A program made the position numbers and the translations under genes. The notes under the pieces are model-generated. The model was not told the origin of the DNA. It ran no database searches and saw only the letters and a list, made by a program, of their open reading frames with translations. From Rugalucina vietnamica (Eukaryota > Mollusca > Bivalvia > Lucinida > Lucinidae), in the NCBI GenBank assembly GCA_964017185.1, contig OZ024876.1, positions 10,541,726-10,605,725 of the forward strand: 64,000 nucleotides of DNA. The letters run 5' to 3'. Each line of letters opens with the position of its first letter. Within the stretch, counting starts at the first letter, position 1. Positions 47,840 to 58,844 of the stretch are shown here, in pieces.

Positions 47840-48189
47840 TCTTTTATGCCAAAGTTAAAGCAATAGACAACCAAAACCAAGCCGGATGGTAGTAGAAACG
47901 AGATCGAGAGGATTTGTTGCTCAAATCTTAATTCTGAGTATATGACGTGGATCCGTGAATTTCATGGCAAGTTTGCTAGAGGTTAAGCAATGCCAATCAG
48001 TTGTATCGGAAATCGTCATTTATATGCGTATCAGAAAATCTGTTAGCCGACCAATAGCTATAAATCACATTGGCAGCCCGAAATAGTGCAAGAAAAATTG
48101 TCTTAAGAATTTCAGAGTCATGCAGACAAATCAGTGCAATGCAGTCACATATGATAGGCTGACCCTTGCTGACCCTTGAAATGTTAGTG

Positions 48190-48350
48190 GTATCGTTAAC
48201 CCATACATGACGAGTGGTTTCGCCCATCGTTATCATTTGGGTGAGTCCACTTTCATTTTAGGGACACCAGGAATGATTTACTTTTTATCTTTTTTTTTTC
48301 GAATGAATTCCTCTAAGCAAACAGAATAGCCCCAGATGGGATGCCGCGTT
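48190..48350 (+). mobile_element. Family C MITE, right part lost
   Basis: Matches the left flank and first hairpin arm of the 3606 copy: ttaacccatacatgacga, gggtgagtccacttt, gcaaacagaatagccccaga. It breaks off after gccgcgtt. Confidence 0.6.
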
Positions 48351-48709
48351 TCTGCTTTCTTTGCATTCAGTAGAACTAAATGCCATAATGCCATCATTAT
48401 TGTATAACTCTGGCAACACATAGCCTAGTCTAGTATTATCATTGCATCACTATGATCACTTTATCTTTCACATTTGCAGCAACAATGTGCCCAACAATGC
48501 CTTTGGTAGACAGGATGCACTTGCAGGGTCATTCACTTACATGTACCAAAAACTGTTTGATCATAATAAAAAAAAAACTTAATTCCAGTAAAGTTATTTT
48601 AAATCTGTGTTAAAACAATGACAAAATCATTTTTCATCACAAAATTGCAATATATATTGAGAGGGGGGGGGGGGTAAACGTCGGTAGGTAAAGGACAAAG
48701 GAACAAAAT

Positions 48710-48936
48710 AGTGCCGCCGCATGGGAAAACCAACAATCTGCATAGGCGAAAACAAAGGCGAAAACAGTAACTGCGAAGCTGATCAGCGCCTTTGTTTTCG
48801 CTACACGGATAGTGCAATTCCTCTACTTTCTAAATCCAAAATTTCTAGCCTCTAACCGTTTTCTGTGACTGAAGAGCCCGGTTTGTGTCGGACCTGGTCG
48901 GAACCCAAATGGTTGGTTTTCTTGCGCACAGGCTCA
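48710..48936. mobile_element. Family G MITE, complete
   Basis: Ends are gtgccgccgcatgggaaaa and ttttcttgcgcacaggctca, with a partly reduced central palindrome (cagtaactgcgaagctgat). A G run of 12 lies just to the left, at about 48663. Confidence 0.65.
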
Positions 48937-49574
48937 ATTCTATTTTCAGCCCAACGTATATTTAGATGTTGTTATCCAAACGTACTGTGAATAAACTTGA
49001 TAAAATGTAGTTTGCGAAGTAACGATAGAAAATCTTCAAACTCGAATAACAAGTCACATACATTGTGATCATACATTTCTAGCTTTGACTAGTTCCTACT
49101 TTGGTTTCGGAACAGCAGTTCTTTTCTGGTTAAATTTGACTAGTGTCTCTGGTTCTGCCCACGTTAGTTCGCAAATATATCTTCATGACATAATGTGTAG
49201 AAACTCTTAGATTATTATTTAAGCTGTCTTACGTAACAAATAAGAAAATCCTTGATCATGCCAGACAAAAAGCGTTATGAGATTCCTAGAAAATCCCGTC
49301 AATTACTGTGACAAATACAAATCTCGGGAAAATACATAAAACAATCCGGTGAGTGACCTTACAATGAAGCAAATGACAGCGTTAGTCCACAAGATCTAGA
49401 ACGATTTTTCACAGCGAAATTGTATACTGTGGCGGTATTCAAAATGGATACATACGCAACCGATCTGTATAGCCGCTAGGAATAAATTATAGCCGCTAGG
49501 AACAGGAATAACATTCAAACAGCAGGCATACAACACAATTGTCTAATTGCAGTCCATTGAATGACCAACAGATT
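48937..49574. other. Unassigned stretch
   Basis: AT-rich. Only a small direct repeat, atagccgctaggaa (about 49470 and 49489), was noticed. Confidence 0.35.
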
Positions 49575-49809
49575 TGAGCCACAACATCAAAAAACGATGT
49601 TCTGCATATGGAAAACACAGGCACAGATCAGCTTCGCAGTAACTGCGAAGCTGATCAGCGTATTTGCTTTCACTACATGGATAGTACAATTCATCTACTT
49701 TCTAAATCCAAGAATTCCAGCCTCTAGCCATCTTCTGTGCTTGTACAGCTCGGTTTATATCGGACCTGTTCGGAAACCACAACGTTGTTTTTTATTATTA
49801 TGCGGCTCA
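49575..49809. mobile_element. Family G MITE, complete
   Basis: Ends are tgagccacaacatc and ttattatgcggctca. The central palindrome is well kept: gatcagcttcgcagt / actgcgaagctgatc. Confidence 0.65.
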
Positions 49810-50331
49810 TTTGTCTTGTCGTTTTTATGATCACGACAAAGACGGTTAGACGGTAAGTAATGGCTAGAATCTCACCAGCATCACAGCATGGATAATCTAC
49901 TTAAGTCACAGACGAATTGTCCTTGTAAGCTTATCGCAAGTCCACTCTTCTGCACTTGTGCCTGATTCAATTCAGGTGTACTCTTGGGAGCACGGAGTTA
50001 CATGTCAATACAAAGTCCTGGACCGGTTAGGCTATTGAGCTATTTCATTTTCCATTATTTGTTTTTCCTTCATTTCTTTTTTTATTTTCTTTAACAAGAT
50101 CTTCAAAAATCGTTTGGGGGATAAAGCCTTTTTATTTGCAGTTTATGCAGGTTTCTTACCTAAACCTTTGCATAAGGTGTATGTGTGTGTCCAGTCAGAT
50201 AAGAACTCTTTGTTGCTATGGCGACTTTCGGTTTTCATAGACTTAATGGAGAAAAATGATATTTGGTTATTTCTGCAGTTTATTCATGATTCTGCGAATT
50301 TTACCAGCCAAAGAATCCAAAGACTAGTAAG

Positions 50332-50336
<5 letters not shown>

Positions 50337-50373
<37 letters not shown>
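50337..50373. repeat. (GT)n microsatellite
   Basis: About 18 GT units, followed by a G-rich run. Confidence 0.95.
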
Positions 50374-50375
<2 letters not shown>

Positions 50376-50859
50376 ATGGGGAGGGGGGGTGCAAAAACTG
50401 TTTCTTATGATCTAGCTGCACATATTCGATATTGCGGGGAGAAAAAAAGATTTGTTTATCTCATTTCCTTTTTATAATCAATTTTAAAAATACATTACAA
50501 AATTGATATACTCCTCAAAATAATCCAAGGGCCAGAAATTTAATTGTGCAGATTTTGTGAATGTCAAATAATTTCTTTTATTTTATGATGCATAATAAAT
50601 ATTCAATGGGTACCCTAACCAATACATCCCAAAAAGCTGAAAATCAATCGACAATTAACGGCACAACACTAACTTCAAACATTCGCTATTTCACACATGG
50701 TGGGTGGGGTAGTAAAATTTAGAAATTGTCTTCTTTTCACAAGATTATAGCCGTAGATGTAAGCATGATATTAGATAAGTTCATCTTCGGCCTGAATAAC
50801 TTCCATGCAATGTGACCGGAAGCTCTAAATCAACTTCCGGATGCCCACAAGAGGAATCA

Positions 50860-51483
50860 TGCTCTGATCGTCTACCAGCTCACGTTCCAGACTTACATGT
50901 AATCACATCCCACATTGAACATTAGAGGCCGTGATTTTTCTCTGCAGACAATCCCGCACGTGCTCAATCAAGATCATGTCAGGATGACGTGCTAGCCACT
51001 TACTCGCGTCCTAGGAACCCTCTAACCCCTTTAGCCCTTCGAAATTGGTCGTTGTCGACCATTAAAATAAACTCAGGACCCTATGCGCCAGCAAATGGAT
51101 GAACAATGCCCAAAGTTCTATATCCATATTGCATATCAGTCAGCGACCCGTTCTGAATATGTACAGCTCCAAAGAACCAACATTACATTACTACCCCACA
51201 TAGGCAGATTTGGTCTGCCAAACAAATCGTGTTCCAATAACACAAAGTCCTTTGAAACTCTCAATTGTCTGACACCACTCACGTTGCCTTCCGTCACCGA
51301 CGTCTAAGCTGATTTTCGACACCGACGACAAAATGTGCCAGTAGAATGTTCTGCTGGCAATATGCAAAGTCCAAACGAAGTCAACTGGATTGTTGGATCG
51401 CTGTGAGGGTGCAAGGGCATTCTTGCATTGATTTCAAGATTGTGCAGACAAAGTGTTGCTGTCTGTTCACAAACATGATTCCA
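50860..51483 (-). pseudogene. Tc1-like transposase, C-terminal part, broken
   Basis: Across shifting minus frames the C-terminal signature order of Tc1-family DD34E enzymes can be followed. First comes a DLFGRPNLPMWGSNVM-like stretch; then GPEFILMVDN around the second catalytic Asp, and AKGVRGFLGR; then a PDMILIEHV-like segment, the usual SPDLNPIEHVW, with the third catalytic acid. Stops and frameshifts every few dozen codons show that it is dead. Assigned by motif order only. The N-terminal part lies on the other side of the Penelope insertion. Confidence 0.6.
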
Positions 51484-51733
51484 AAAAGGTACAAGTAGGC
51501 AAAGATCAGGAAAAGGCGCAATCAGAAAAAGATTCCCACTCCAAAAACCGAGGTGGGAAAAAACCAAACTAACAATCAGGTACTTATACCATGAAACATA
51601 TCGTAAGCCGAATGAGCAGCTATTTTCCCAATAGGTGGCCACTCAGTTACCTTAACTTAACTAAAAATATGAAAACATACATAAGGCGCCAACAGCACAA
51701 AAATTTTTATACACCAAAACATAAAACAAAAAG

Positions 51734-51840
51734 AACCACCACAGAAGTATCGACTTGGAACGATCAGTAACACAAAGTTACTGGCGGGCTTAAACCGGTT
51801 TTACATGGCCATAACCTCACCCTCAGCTTCTGCAGTGGTT
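51734..51840 (-). ncRNA. Predicted structured RNA module (copy o)
   Basis: On the minus strand an outer stem pairs aaccactgcagaag with cttctgtggtggtt, enclosing aaaccggttt, the agtaac/gttact hairpin and the atcg/cgat hairpin. The same module is in copies g, h, j, l, n, p and r. It lies about 250 bases before the element's 3' end. Confidence 0.55.
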
Positions 51841-52103
51841 CATAACATTTAGTTAGTTATTCGGTCCTCGTGGTGAATCTCTAACTAGTCAATGAATCAT
51901 CAAGAACAAACAAATAAATCATGATAAACATCCTGATGAATCAAAAACCAGGACTCACAGACTGAGTAAGCTGCCCGACGATGGAGATCCCTGGGCGCCG
52001 AATAACCTACTAACTCCGGAGCAAACGAAAAACACCAGTTGGACCCCGGTGGGCCAAGCAACAGACAAGAAGCTCCGGCCCCAACCAACTAAAATGAATA
52101 GCT

Positions 52104-53453
52104 TTATGTCGGGGCCATCATAGAGTCTGACGCCCGACCCACCGGCGTGCAATTAAAGAAGGCAGCATAGTTATCAACCATGATTGGGTTAAAAACTAAG
52201 CATGCAGACTGTCGCATAACATTCAAGTTATAACCTATACGTCTGTAACTTGTTATGATTTTTCTGAACTGAAAAGAAAAATCATTAATTCCTTTAAGTT
52301 TCTTAAATTTGTAAACCAAGTCACCATAAAATTCAGGTTCCGAAAGGCCCTCACTTAAAAGCGTCTTTAACCCAACATTATATTTGGAAATCAATTCATA
52401 GTGTCTACGATAAAATTTAGAAAATGTTTTTCGAAGTTTATCATACCGATAGCCCTGTTGGAGAAGTTTTGCCGTTAAACATTTATTTCGAGCGTTGAAG
52501 TCTGTAACATGATTGCAGACTCTAGCAAACCTAATAAGTTGCGAAATGTATACACCATAAGAAGCACGACGAGGAACGTCACCATCCAAAAAAGGAAAAT
52601 TTACTATATCAAAATCAAAGTCATCGCGCTTATCATAAATTTTAGAAGAAACAAATCCATCTGCAACAGAAAGATGTAGATCTAAAAAGGGGGCTTCAGT
52701 ATCTGAGATATTGGCTTTGTTCAACTGAAGTTCAGGTGGATAAATTTGATTGACCATACCTTCAAAATAAGGGTTGTCAATGTTCAAAAGGTCATCGTGG
52801 TACCTAGATGTGGAATTAAAAGCCTCGATAACATCAGCTTGATTATCATGGTTAAGAGAATCAATGAAATCTCTTTCGTAGCAGTATAAAAATAAATCAG
52901 CTACGAGAGGTGCGCAATTTGTACCCATCGGAATTCCAACAATTTGTCTGTATAACTTGGTCCCAAATCTAATATAAATATTATCAAGGAGATAGGATAA
53001 GGCGTCGCATACATTCTGACATGACCAAAGTGTATACCGACTTTGGTCAGAGGAAGTGAAAAAAGCCTTTCTGTCATTACATGCCAAATAAAGTGAACCA
53101 TAGTTTTTTAATGCCCTTTTGAAGGTCCACTCTATCAAATCCAGAAGTTTTTCTTTAATTAGATTATGTGGTAATGTTGTATACAGAGTAGAAAAATCAT
53201 ATGTGGACAAGCTTGTCGCACGGAACCCTCTACACTTCAATTTACTGAGCACCTCACCAGAATTTTTAATTGACCAAAACCAATTTTTATTTGAAGTTTC
53301 ATACACTGTCTCACAGTATCTTATAACATGAGATTTGATAGCAGTAAGACAGGAAGTTAATAATTTAGAAAGTTCAGTGGTAGTACAAGAGCTAGAATTT
53401 GCAATAAATCTAGCTTTGTATGGTCTTTTGTGAAGCTTAGGTAACCAATACAT
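52104..53453 (-). CDS. Penelope-like reverse transcriptase, open frame of 449 codons
   Basis: It would copy the element's RNA into DNA. In order: MYWLPKLHKRPYKARFIA at the N-terminus; motif A STYDFSTLYTTLPH with catalytic D86; motif B GIPMGTNCAPL (173-183); motif C RYHDDLLN with D220 and D221; then thumb-like sequence to FNCTPVGRASDSMMAPT. YWLPKLHK with D-F-S-x-L-Y-T is characteristic of the Penelope class. Sister copies have YLDD, so the His in YHDD is a change in this copy. In-frame homology (CQDKLPT) continues upstream of the ATG to a stop, so the annotated start is arbitrary and the true protein was longer. No GIY-YIG endonuclease is visible after the RT, unlike canonical Penelope elements. 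Probably inactive, though the core is intact. Confidence 0.85.
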   Translation of the reverse strand: MYWLPKLHKRPYKARFIANSSSCTTTELSKLLTSCLTAIKSHVIRYCETVYETSNKNWFWSIKNSGEVLSKLKCRGFRATSLSTYDFSTLYTTLPHNLIKEKLLDLIEWTFKRALKNYGSLYLACNDRKAFFTSSDQSRYTLWSCQNVCDALSYLLDNIYIRFGTKLYRQIVGIPMGTNCAPLVADLFLYCYERDFIDSLNHDNQADVIEAFNSTSRYHDDLLNIDNPYFEGMVNQIYPPELQLNKANISDTEAPFLDLHLSVADGFVSSKIYDKRDDFDFDIVNFPFLDGDVPRRASYGVYISQLIRFARVCNHVTDFNARNKCLTAKLLQQGYRYDKLRKTFSKFYRRHYELISKYNVGLKTLLSEGLSEPEFYGDLVYKFKKLKGINDFSFQFRKIITSYRRIGYNLNVMRQSACLVFNPIMVDNYAAFFNCTPVGRASDSMMAPT

Positions 53454-53474
53454 CGTAGGAAGTTTGTCTTGGCA

Positions 53475-53790
53475 TCAAAAAGCATCATACGCTCAATTTT
53501 AGCGTGTTTGTGGTGTCAAACATGGGTCGGATGGTTAAATAGACAATAAATTGGTCATTTAGAGCCGTTTAATGGACAGACGAGCAGGCTCTGTTGGTCT
53601 CAAATCGGTTGAGCTGTTGTTGCATCTTCTTCAGAGAATCATACCTGCCCGTAATGTTCGATCTTGAACGCGAGAGAGTCTGGAAATTGAAATCATCGGG
53701 TAAGAGGGTGTTGTTGGATTTGTCTTGCGCGCAACCGGAAGTTAATTTGAAACTTCCTGTCACACTGCATGGAGGTTCATGCTTCATGCT
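53475..53790 (-). pseudogene. Probable Tc1-like transposase N-terminal part
   Basis: The minus frame 53569-53787 contains SLKKMQQQLNRFETNRACSS, resembling the DNA-binding helix-turn-helix and linker of Tc1-like enzymes. It is followed after a stop by a DQFIVYLTIRP-like stretch. It lies just inside the right arm, where the gene start would be. The alternative, that it belongs to the Penelope 5' region, cannot be excluded. Confidence 0.4.
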
Positions 53791-54081
53791 TTATATGCCC
53801 GTTACTGGGTTCACGTTTACGGTCATATTCTTGTAAAAACAAGTTTTTTGGTAGAATATACTACCCTACCCACAAAGTGTAAAATTGCGAATTTTTGAAG
53901 GTAGTGTTGTGTCATGATCACTGACATGTTTATTGTCGATTGATTTTCAGCTTTTGGGGGTTTCTTGGTTAGGGTATCCATTGAACATTTATTATACATC
54001 AAAAAATAAAAGAAATTATTTGACATTCACAAAATCTGCATAATTAAATTTCTGGCCCTTAGATTATTTTGAGGAGTATAT

Positions 54082-54828
54082 TAAAGCCTGAGCTACACGA
54101 GAGATACAAGATGTATACATCTTGATCTATACAACTTTTGGTTCATAGACCTTGTAGAACTACATGATAGACCTAGGTGTGTGGACCTTTGTACTTTCTA
54201 TACCACAAATCTGTAACAATTGTTTTAATTCAAGTAAACAAATTACAATACTAAAAACTCACTTTCATGTGGATTTATTTTCAAAACGTTCTTTGAATTT
54301 TAGCCAGTGCGTTTTGCCTCGCATCATTCTTGGAATAATCTACCAAACTTACATCCAGTAGAATTGGCTCTTTCTTTCAACACACCCATCCCACCCCCTC
54401 CCCCCACCCCCAGCATGCCATTTTTTCAGCCATGTCGCCACAAAATTGTTAACCGTTTATTAATACACAACCCTTTCAACCCATTCCTTGGAATTTCATT
54501 GGTCCATTGCCGGTGAGTGATTCGGATAATGAGAAAGATGTACAAGTCAAGGTGTATGGAATAGGACATATTCTATTCTCAAAAAACGTTCATGAAGCTC
54601 CAAAAAGGTCTATGGACCAAAGCTTTAAAGTAGGCTACACGGAAGACCTTTGCTGTATACTCCAAGGTCTATAGAGCAAAGATCTTCCATGTAGCCTGCA
54701 CTTAGACATAGAAAGTTATTCTGCTCTATAATGAGAATGAGAAATGCCAGCCGCCTGTATCACAGTATAAGCATCGTGTTTGTTTATTGCTCATTCAGAC
54801 TTCCTACTGTCAGAATAATATGAGCAAG
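54082..54828. other. Stretch with one hairpin, otherwise unassigned
   Basis: At 54631-54701, gtaggctacacggaagacc pairs with the mirror sequence ending gtagcctgc (about 30-bp imperfect arms). A related gagctacacgagagataca lies at 54090, so 54085-54701 may be a small inverted element. C-rich run at about 54390. Confidence 0.4.
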
Positions 54829-56333
54829 TGCGTGAGAAAACCAACAATTTGGGTTTCCAACCAGGTCCGTCACAAACCGGCCTGTACAGTCACAGAAGAA
54901 AGCTAGAATAGATCAATTGAAGCCTTCAAGCATCAACTTGGTGTCTAAGCACATATGTGTTAAGAAAAATCAGTCACAAGTACTCTTCTTAGCACATGTC
55001 ACATGTTACAAACATTATCCTTGATTTCAAAAGAAAGAGACTAGCAAAACAAACATTTTGACACCACATTTATTAAAATCCGTTAAGTGGTTTTGAAGAT
55101 ATGAAAGTTTTAATTTTCAAAAATGGCCGCCTATGGTGGCCGCCATTTTGTTTAGCTAGTCACGTGACCAAAAAGGAAAAATGCTTATTTACAGTGGAAG
55201 GCTTACTTTTTACATTCGAAAACAGATCAGTATGATTCTATCAAATGAATGAAAAGTATTTCAACAACTTTCATACTTAAATATGCATGGAAATGGGAGA
55301 TATTTATAATTCCATGAATGTGAGGGAGTGACGTCATACACTCACAGCCTCGTTCTGGATTTGGGCCATCGAAATTGTCAACCGCTGTAATTTTCTTATA
55401 CCTTGGTTGATTTTCATGAAATTTGTTGCAAACTGTTCAGCTACATGAAGGCTTTCATAAAATGCACACACAATAGTTTGTGGGCCTATTCCTTTAAGAA
55501 GAATCAGTTGTCCAGTTGAGTAAACAGTTTTCATCGTTCTGTCCAGATTAACATGCCTAATTCTTAACACATGTGTGTTAAGAAATGGCACAGCGCTTCT
55601 TGCAGTAGGAAACAACCAACACTTTTATCCTTTGGTGACTACCTTAATATAATTATTTGCTTTGGTAAGTGAGTTGAATATGAAATCGTCTGCAATGAAA
55701 ACAAAACGGCTTTCTTTCTTGAGAATTTGTTGCTATTTGGAACCATCGCCACTGTTAACAAATATGTGTTAAGAAAGTAAAACAGCGCGAGACAAGTCTA
55801 TATCTGGAAGCAGACGCCAAGATGAAACCGCGTTCTTAACAATGGTTTGGTAAGAACATTGCAGAGTTTGAAACTGACGAGATGCCACAAAAGAATGTTA
55901 AATACTAAGGGCAAGTTAACAAATGTTTGTTAGTAGTGTGAGATCGAGTTATAAAAAGGTAAAACTAACATATTTTGATTAAAAATGATAAAAAAAAATT
56001 GTTTGGAAAACACCAAATGCAGAAAAAATGTGTTATTTTCTGTCTGGAAGTACCGCGGAAACACGTGTTAGATCGTGTTATTCCTTGATTAAACAAATAG
56101 TGTTCAATAGCTATGTATGGTCTTGTCTTTAAAATGACGATTTGATCATATGGAAATGATCAAATGAAATCGGAACGTGTTGAAGCTTGAAACTTAAGCT
56201 AAAAGTAGAAGAGGAATTGTACTATCCGTGTGGCGAAAACAAAGGCGCTGATCAGCTGTGCAGTTACTGCACAGCTGATCTGCGTTTTTGTTTTCGCATA
56301 TGCAACTTGTTGGTTTTCCCATGCAGCGGTTCA
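54829..56333. mobile_element. Family G MITE split by a ~1.27-kb insertion
   Basis: The left part (54829-54908) has tgagc and gtgcgtgagaaaaccaac. The right part (56183-56333) has the full palindrome cgctgatcagctgtgcagt and ends tttcccatgcagcggttca. Between them are 1274 bases not found in other copies, flanked by aagctagaa and aagcttgaa, a 9-bp near-duplication. Confidence 0.55.
54909..56182. other. Insertion of unknown type within a MITE
   Basis: No gene recognised; one minus frame, 55334-55615, has no known domain. acacatgtgttaagaaa-like words recur at about 54952, 55565 and 55761. A small hairpin, atggccgcc...ggcggccat-like, lies at 55123-55150. No terminal repeats were found. Confidence 0.35.
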
Positions 56334-56365
56334 TACCGGGTCAAGTCTTAAGACAACAGCGAGGA

Positions 56366-57093
56366 ATTGTATGGTGACTTGGTTTACAAATTTAAGAAAC
56401 TGATAGGAAGGATTTTTTTTTCTTTTAAGTTTTGAAAAACCATTATACGTTACAAAAGTATAGGATATAACTTGAATGTAATGCGATAGTCTGCATGCTT
56501 AGTTTTTAACCCAATCATGATTTATAACCATGTTTCATTCTTTAATTGCTCGCCGGTGTGTCGGGCGTCAGACTCTTTGATGGCCCCGACTTAACGCTAT
56601 TTATTTTAGTTGGCTGTGGCCTCTGCTTCTTGTTTGGCCCACCGGGATTCAACTAGTGCTTTTCTTTTGCTCCAGATTTTCAGTGAGTTTGGTTTGGCAC
56701 CCAGGGATCTCCATTGCGGGGCAGCTTATTGTGTCCGTGAGTCCTCGTTTTCGATTCATCATGGTGGTTATTTATTTGTCTGTCCTTGGTGATTTATTGA
56801 CCGGTTAAAGATTCACCATGATGACCGCACAACTAACTAAATGGTATGAACCGCTGCAGAGGCAGAGAGTAAGGTTAGGCGCCCTTAAAACCGGGTTAAG
56901 CCCCCTCCCCCAGTGATTTTATATTACTGATCGTTTGTGGTTCTGGTTTTCATGTTTAGGTGTTGAAGTTTGTGCTGTTTGCACCTTATTTAATTTTAGT
57001 TAAATCCAGGTAACTGAGGTGCCGCCTTTAGGGAAAAAGCTGAACTTCTTTCTGATTGCGCCATTTCCTTATCATTGCCTATTTTTCCCTTTT
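56366..57093 (+). mobile_element. Penelope-like 3' fragment (copy p)
   Basis: Starts in the RT C-terminal codons (tatggtgacttggtttac), has the ccccgactta stop region at 56583, a module with agtgat/attact (G-U tolerated) at about 56913, and a decayed terminus, tttccttatcattgcctat. Confidence 0.75.
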
Positions 57094-57304
57094 TATATAT
57101 TATAATATTGCTGTCATTTAGAATCTGCACTGAGCTCTCTCTCTACTGCATATGCTCATATTGCTTTTGATTAGAATGTTATGAAAAAAAAAAATTTCCA
57201 CTACAGCTCTTGTACACTTACTTTCACTTTGATTAATTTTAAAACTGCTATCAGACAGCATGATAAGTTGCGTGTCGTTTGTCTAGGAATTACTTGGAAC
57301 AAGC

Positions 57305-57547
57305 TGAGCCGCGACGTGAGAAAAGCGGTCTTCGCTTCGGGATTTCTGACCATGGCTGACATTAACCGGCCTGCGCAGCTAATGAAGATCGTTAGAAGCT
57401 AGAAATTTCGGATGTAGGAAGAAGAGGAATTGTATTATCCGTGTAGAGAGAAAAAAGGTGCTGATCAGCTTCGCAGTTACTGAGAAGCTGATCTGCGTCT
57501 TCGTTATCGAATAGGCAAAAACCGGTTTTCTCATGACACGGCTCAGC
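57305..57547. mobile_element. Family G MITE, GACG subfamily, complete
   Basis: Clean ~20-bp inverted ends, tgagccgcgacgtgagaaaa and ttttctcatgacacggctca. The internal palindrome is ctgatcagcttcgcagtt / gagaagctgatctgcg. The best example for defining the family's ends. Confidence 0.75.
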
Positions 57548-58844
57548 TAATCCCTCAAATTTCCTGGAAATCCATGAAGATTAGAATCGCGATTGGGAAA
57601 AAACGTTTTATCTATAATTTAACGTAGTTACTTGGGGCATGAAGAATACATGTATCATGTAGTGTCTTTTTTAGGTTGAAGTTACCAAACGACCGATTTA
57701 ACATTCAAAGGCCTTGCAGTATTGCAGGATTCAGCTTTTAGCAATATGGAAATTGGACTAGGTGGTAATTGGGAAGATGGTGTATGTATATTCTTTGCGC
57801 TTCTTTGATTGGTCCCTGGTAATTCATCGGAATTAAACCATATATAGAAGAGGTTTTGTGCGTTGTCTTTCCGCGACTTGGTAGTATACGAGGATCGGTC
57901 AAAAAGTTCTGTCACTCCATATATTTCTCGGTATCTGTCATTGCAAACTATTTTAAAATAGCATCTGGAAGACCATTTCTTAAGATATTACCTGTGATAA
58001 AAATTGTTTGTGGCTCTTCATGAATAAAATGTAATAAATCACTTTTAAAGCGGTGACTCCCTGACACTGACATGATTTAAAGAAAACAATGCAAAAATAT
58101 ACAGTAAAATGATTTTGAAAAAAAGTCATAAGCCTATATATTCTTCGAATATGAGTGATTATATCCTGCAAAACTCAAACTTCTTCAACTTAATTTAATT
58201 GTTTTATAGCACAACGAAATGTTGAAATCGGCCTGTCCTGGCATTTTTTAAAACTGCAGTTTAAATTCAAAGAAAAAAATGACATCTAGGCATGAACTTA
58301 GAAGCTTTAAATGCATTTAACCATTTAACTATATCATCTTAGTCTGCTCTGAGGTGAAACCATAATAATGCCAGCAATTATAATGACATAGTGGTATTGA
58401 ACAGTTACAGGGGTACATATTCCAATGACGTCATCTTTATCGCTTCATAATACAGTCAGTAGCGCACTTGTGACGTTCTTTTCTGCCGGATTGCTTTTCT
58501 AAATAAAACAGAATTTATCACTTAAAATTTGAAGAAAATATGACCAGTAGTTATATGTGAACACGTGAAAGATACAATACAAGGTTAACAATTTCAAGAA
58601 AACATGCCAGTAGTTTTACCCCACCTGTCTTTCAAGACGGATAATTTTAACTATTCATTTCTTTTGGGCATGGATTTGGTATCATTATAAAGGAGAAATG
58701 TTGCCCTTTCTAATAATGTATAATTCGGCAACCTATCAAGTCTATTTATCGTAATATAATACCTATGGCAGAACTTCCTAATCCACCCTCGTACAAAGCC
58801 AGAGGTGACTCCACTGTTGTTTAAGACATACGTACATCATGAAG
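57548..58844. other. Unassigned stretch
   Basis: AT-rich. No gene, RNA or repeat recognised. Confidence 0.4.

Larger units (their letters stand above)
51484..53470 (-). mobile_element. Penelope-like retroelement, best copy in the window (copy o)
   Basis: Spans from about 17 bases before the RT ATG to the family 3' terminus (ggtacaagtaggcaaagatc on +). It contains a long RT frame, then about 620 bp of 3' region with the structured module. Inserted in a Tc1-like transposon. An in-frame stop lies seven codons before the ATG, so any longer N-terminal part is missing or frameshifted. No LTR. Confidence 0.85.
50508..54081 (-). mobile_element. Tc1/mariner-like transposon with ~245-bp TIRs, split by Penelope
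   Basis: The left arm (50508-50751) starts tactcctcaaaataatcc. The right arm (53834-54081) is its inverted copy, ending ggattattttgaggagta with a few substitutions. Homology continues through gtgaatgtcaaataattt and actacccYacccac. The flanking TA at both ends is the expected target. About 1.3 kb of element sequence remains, the middle being occupied by the Penelope copy at 51484-53470. Confidence 0.7.

Noticed and set aside
50114-50410. 98-codon plus frame ending in a Cys-Val run
   Set aside because: The tail is a (GT)n microsatellite and the remainder has no domain.
51484-52103. Hammerhead ribozyme in the Penelope 3' region
   Set aside because: A ctgatgaa word is present on the opposite strand, but a GAAA and stems in the required arrangement are not.
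53569-53787. N-terminal domain of the Penelope protein
   Set aside because: It lies beyond where RT homology stops and resembles a Tc1-like DNA-binding region. Kept only as a low-confidence transposase part.
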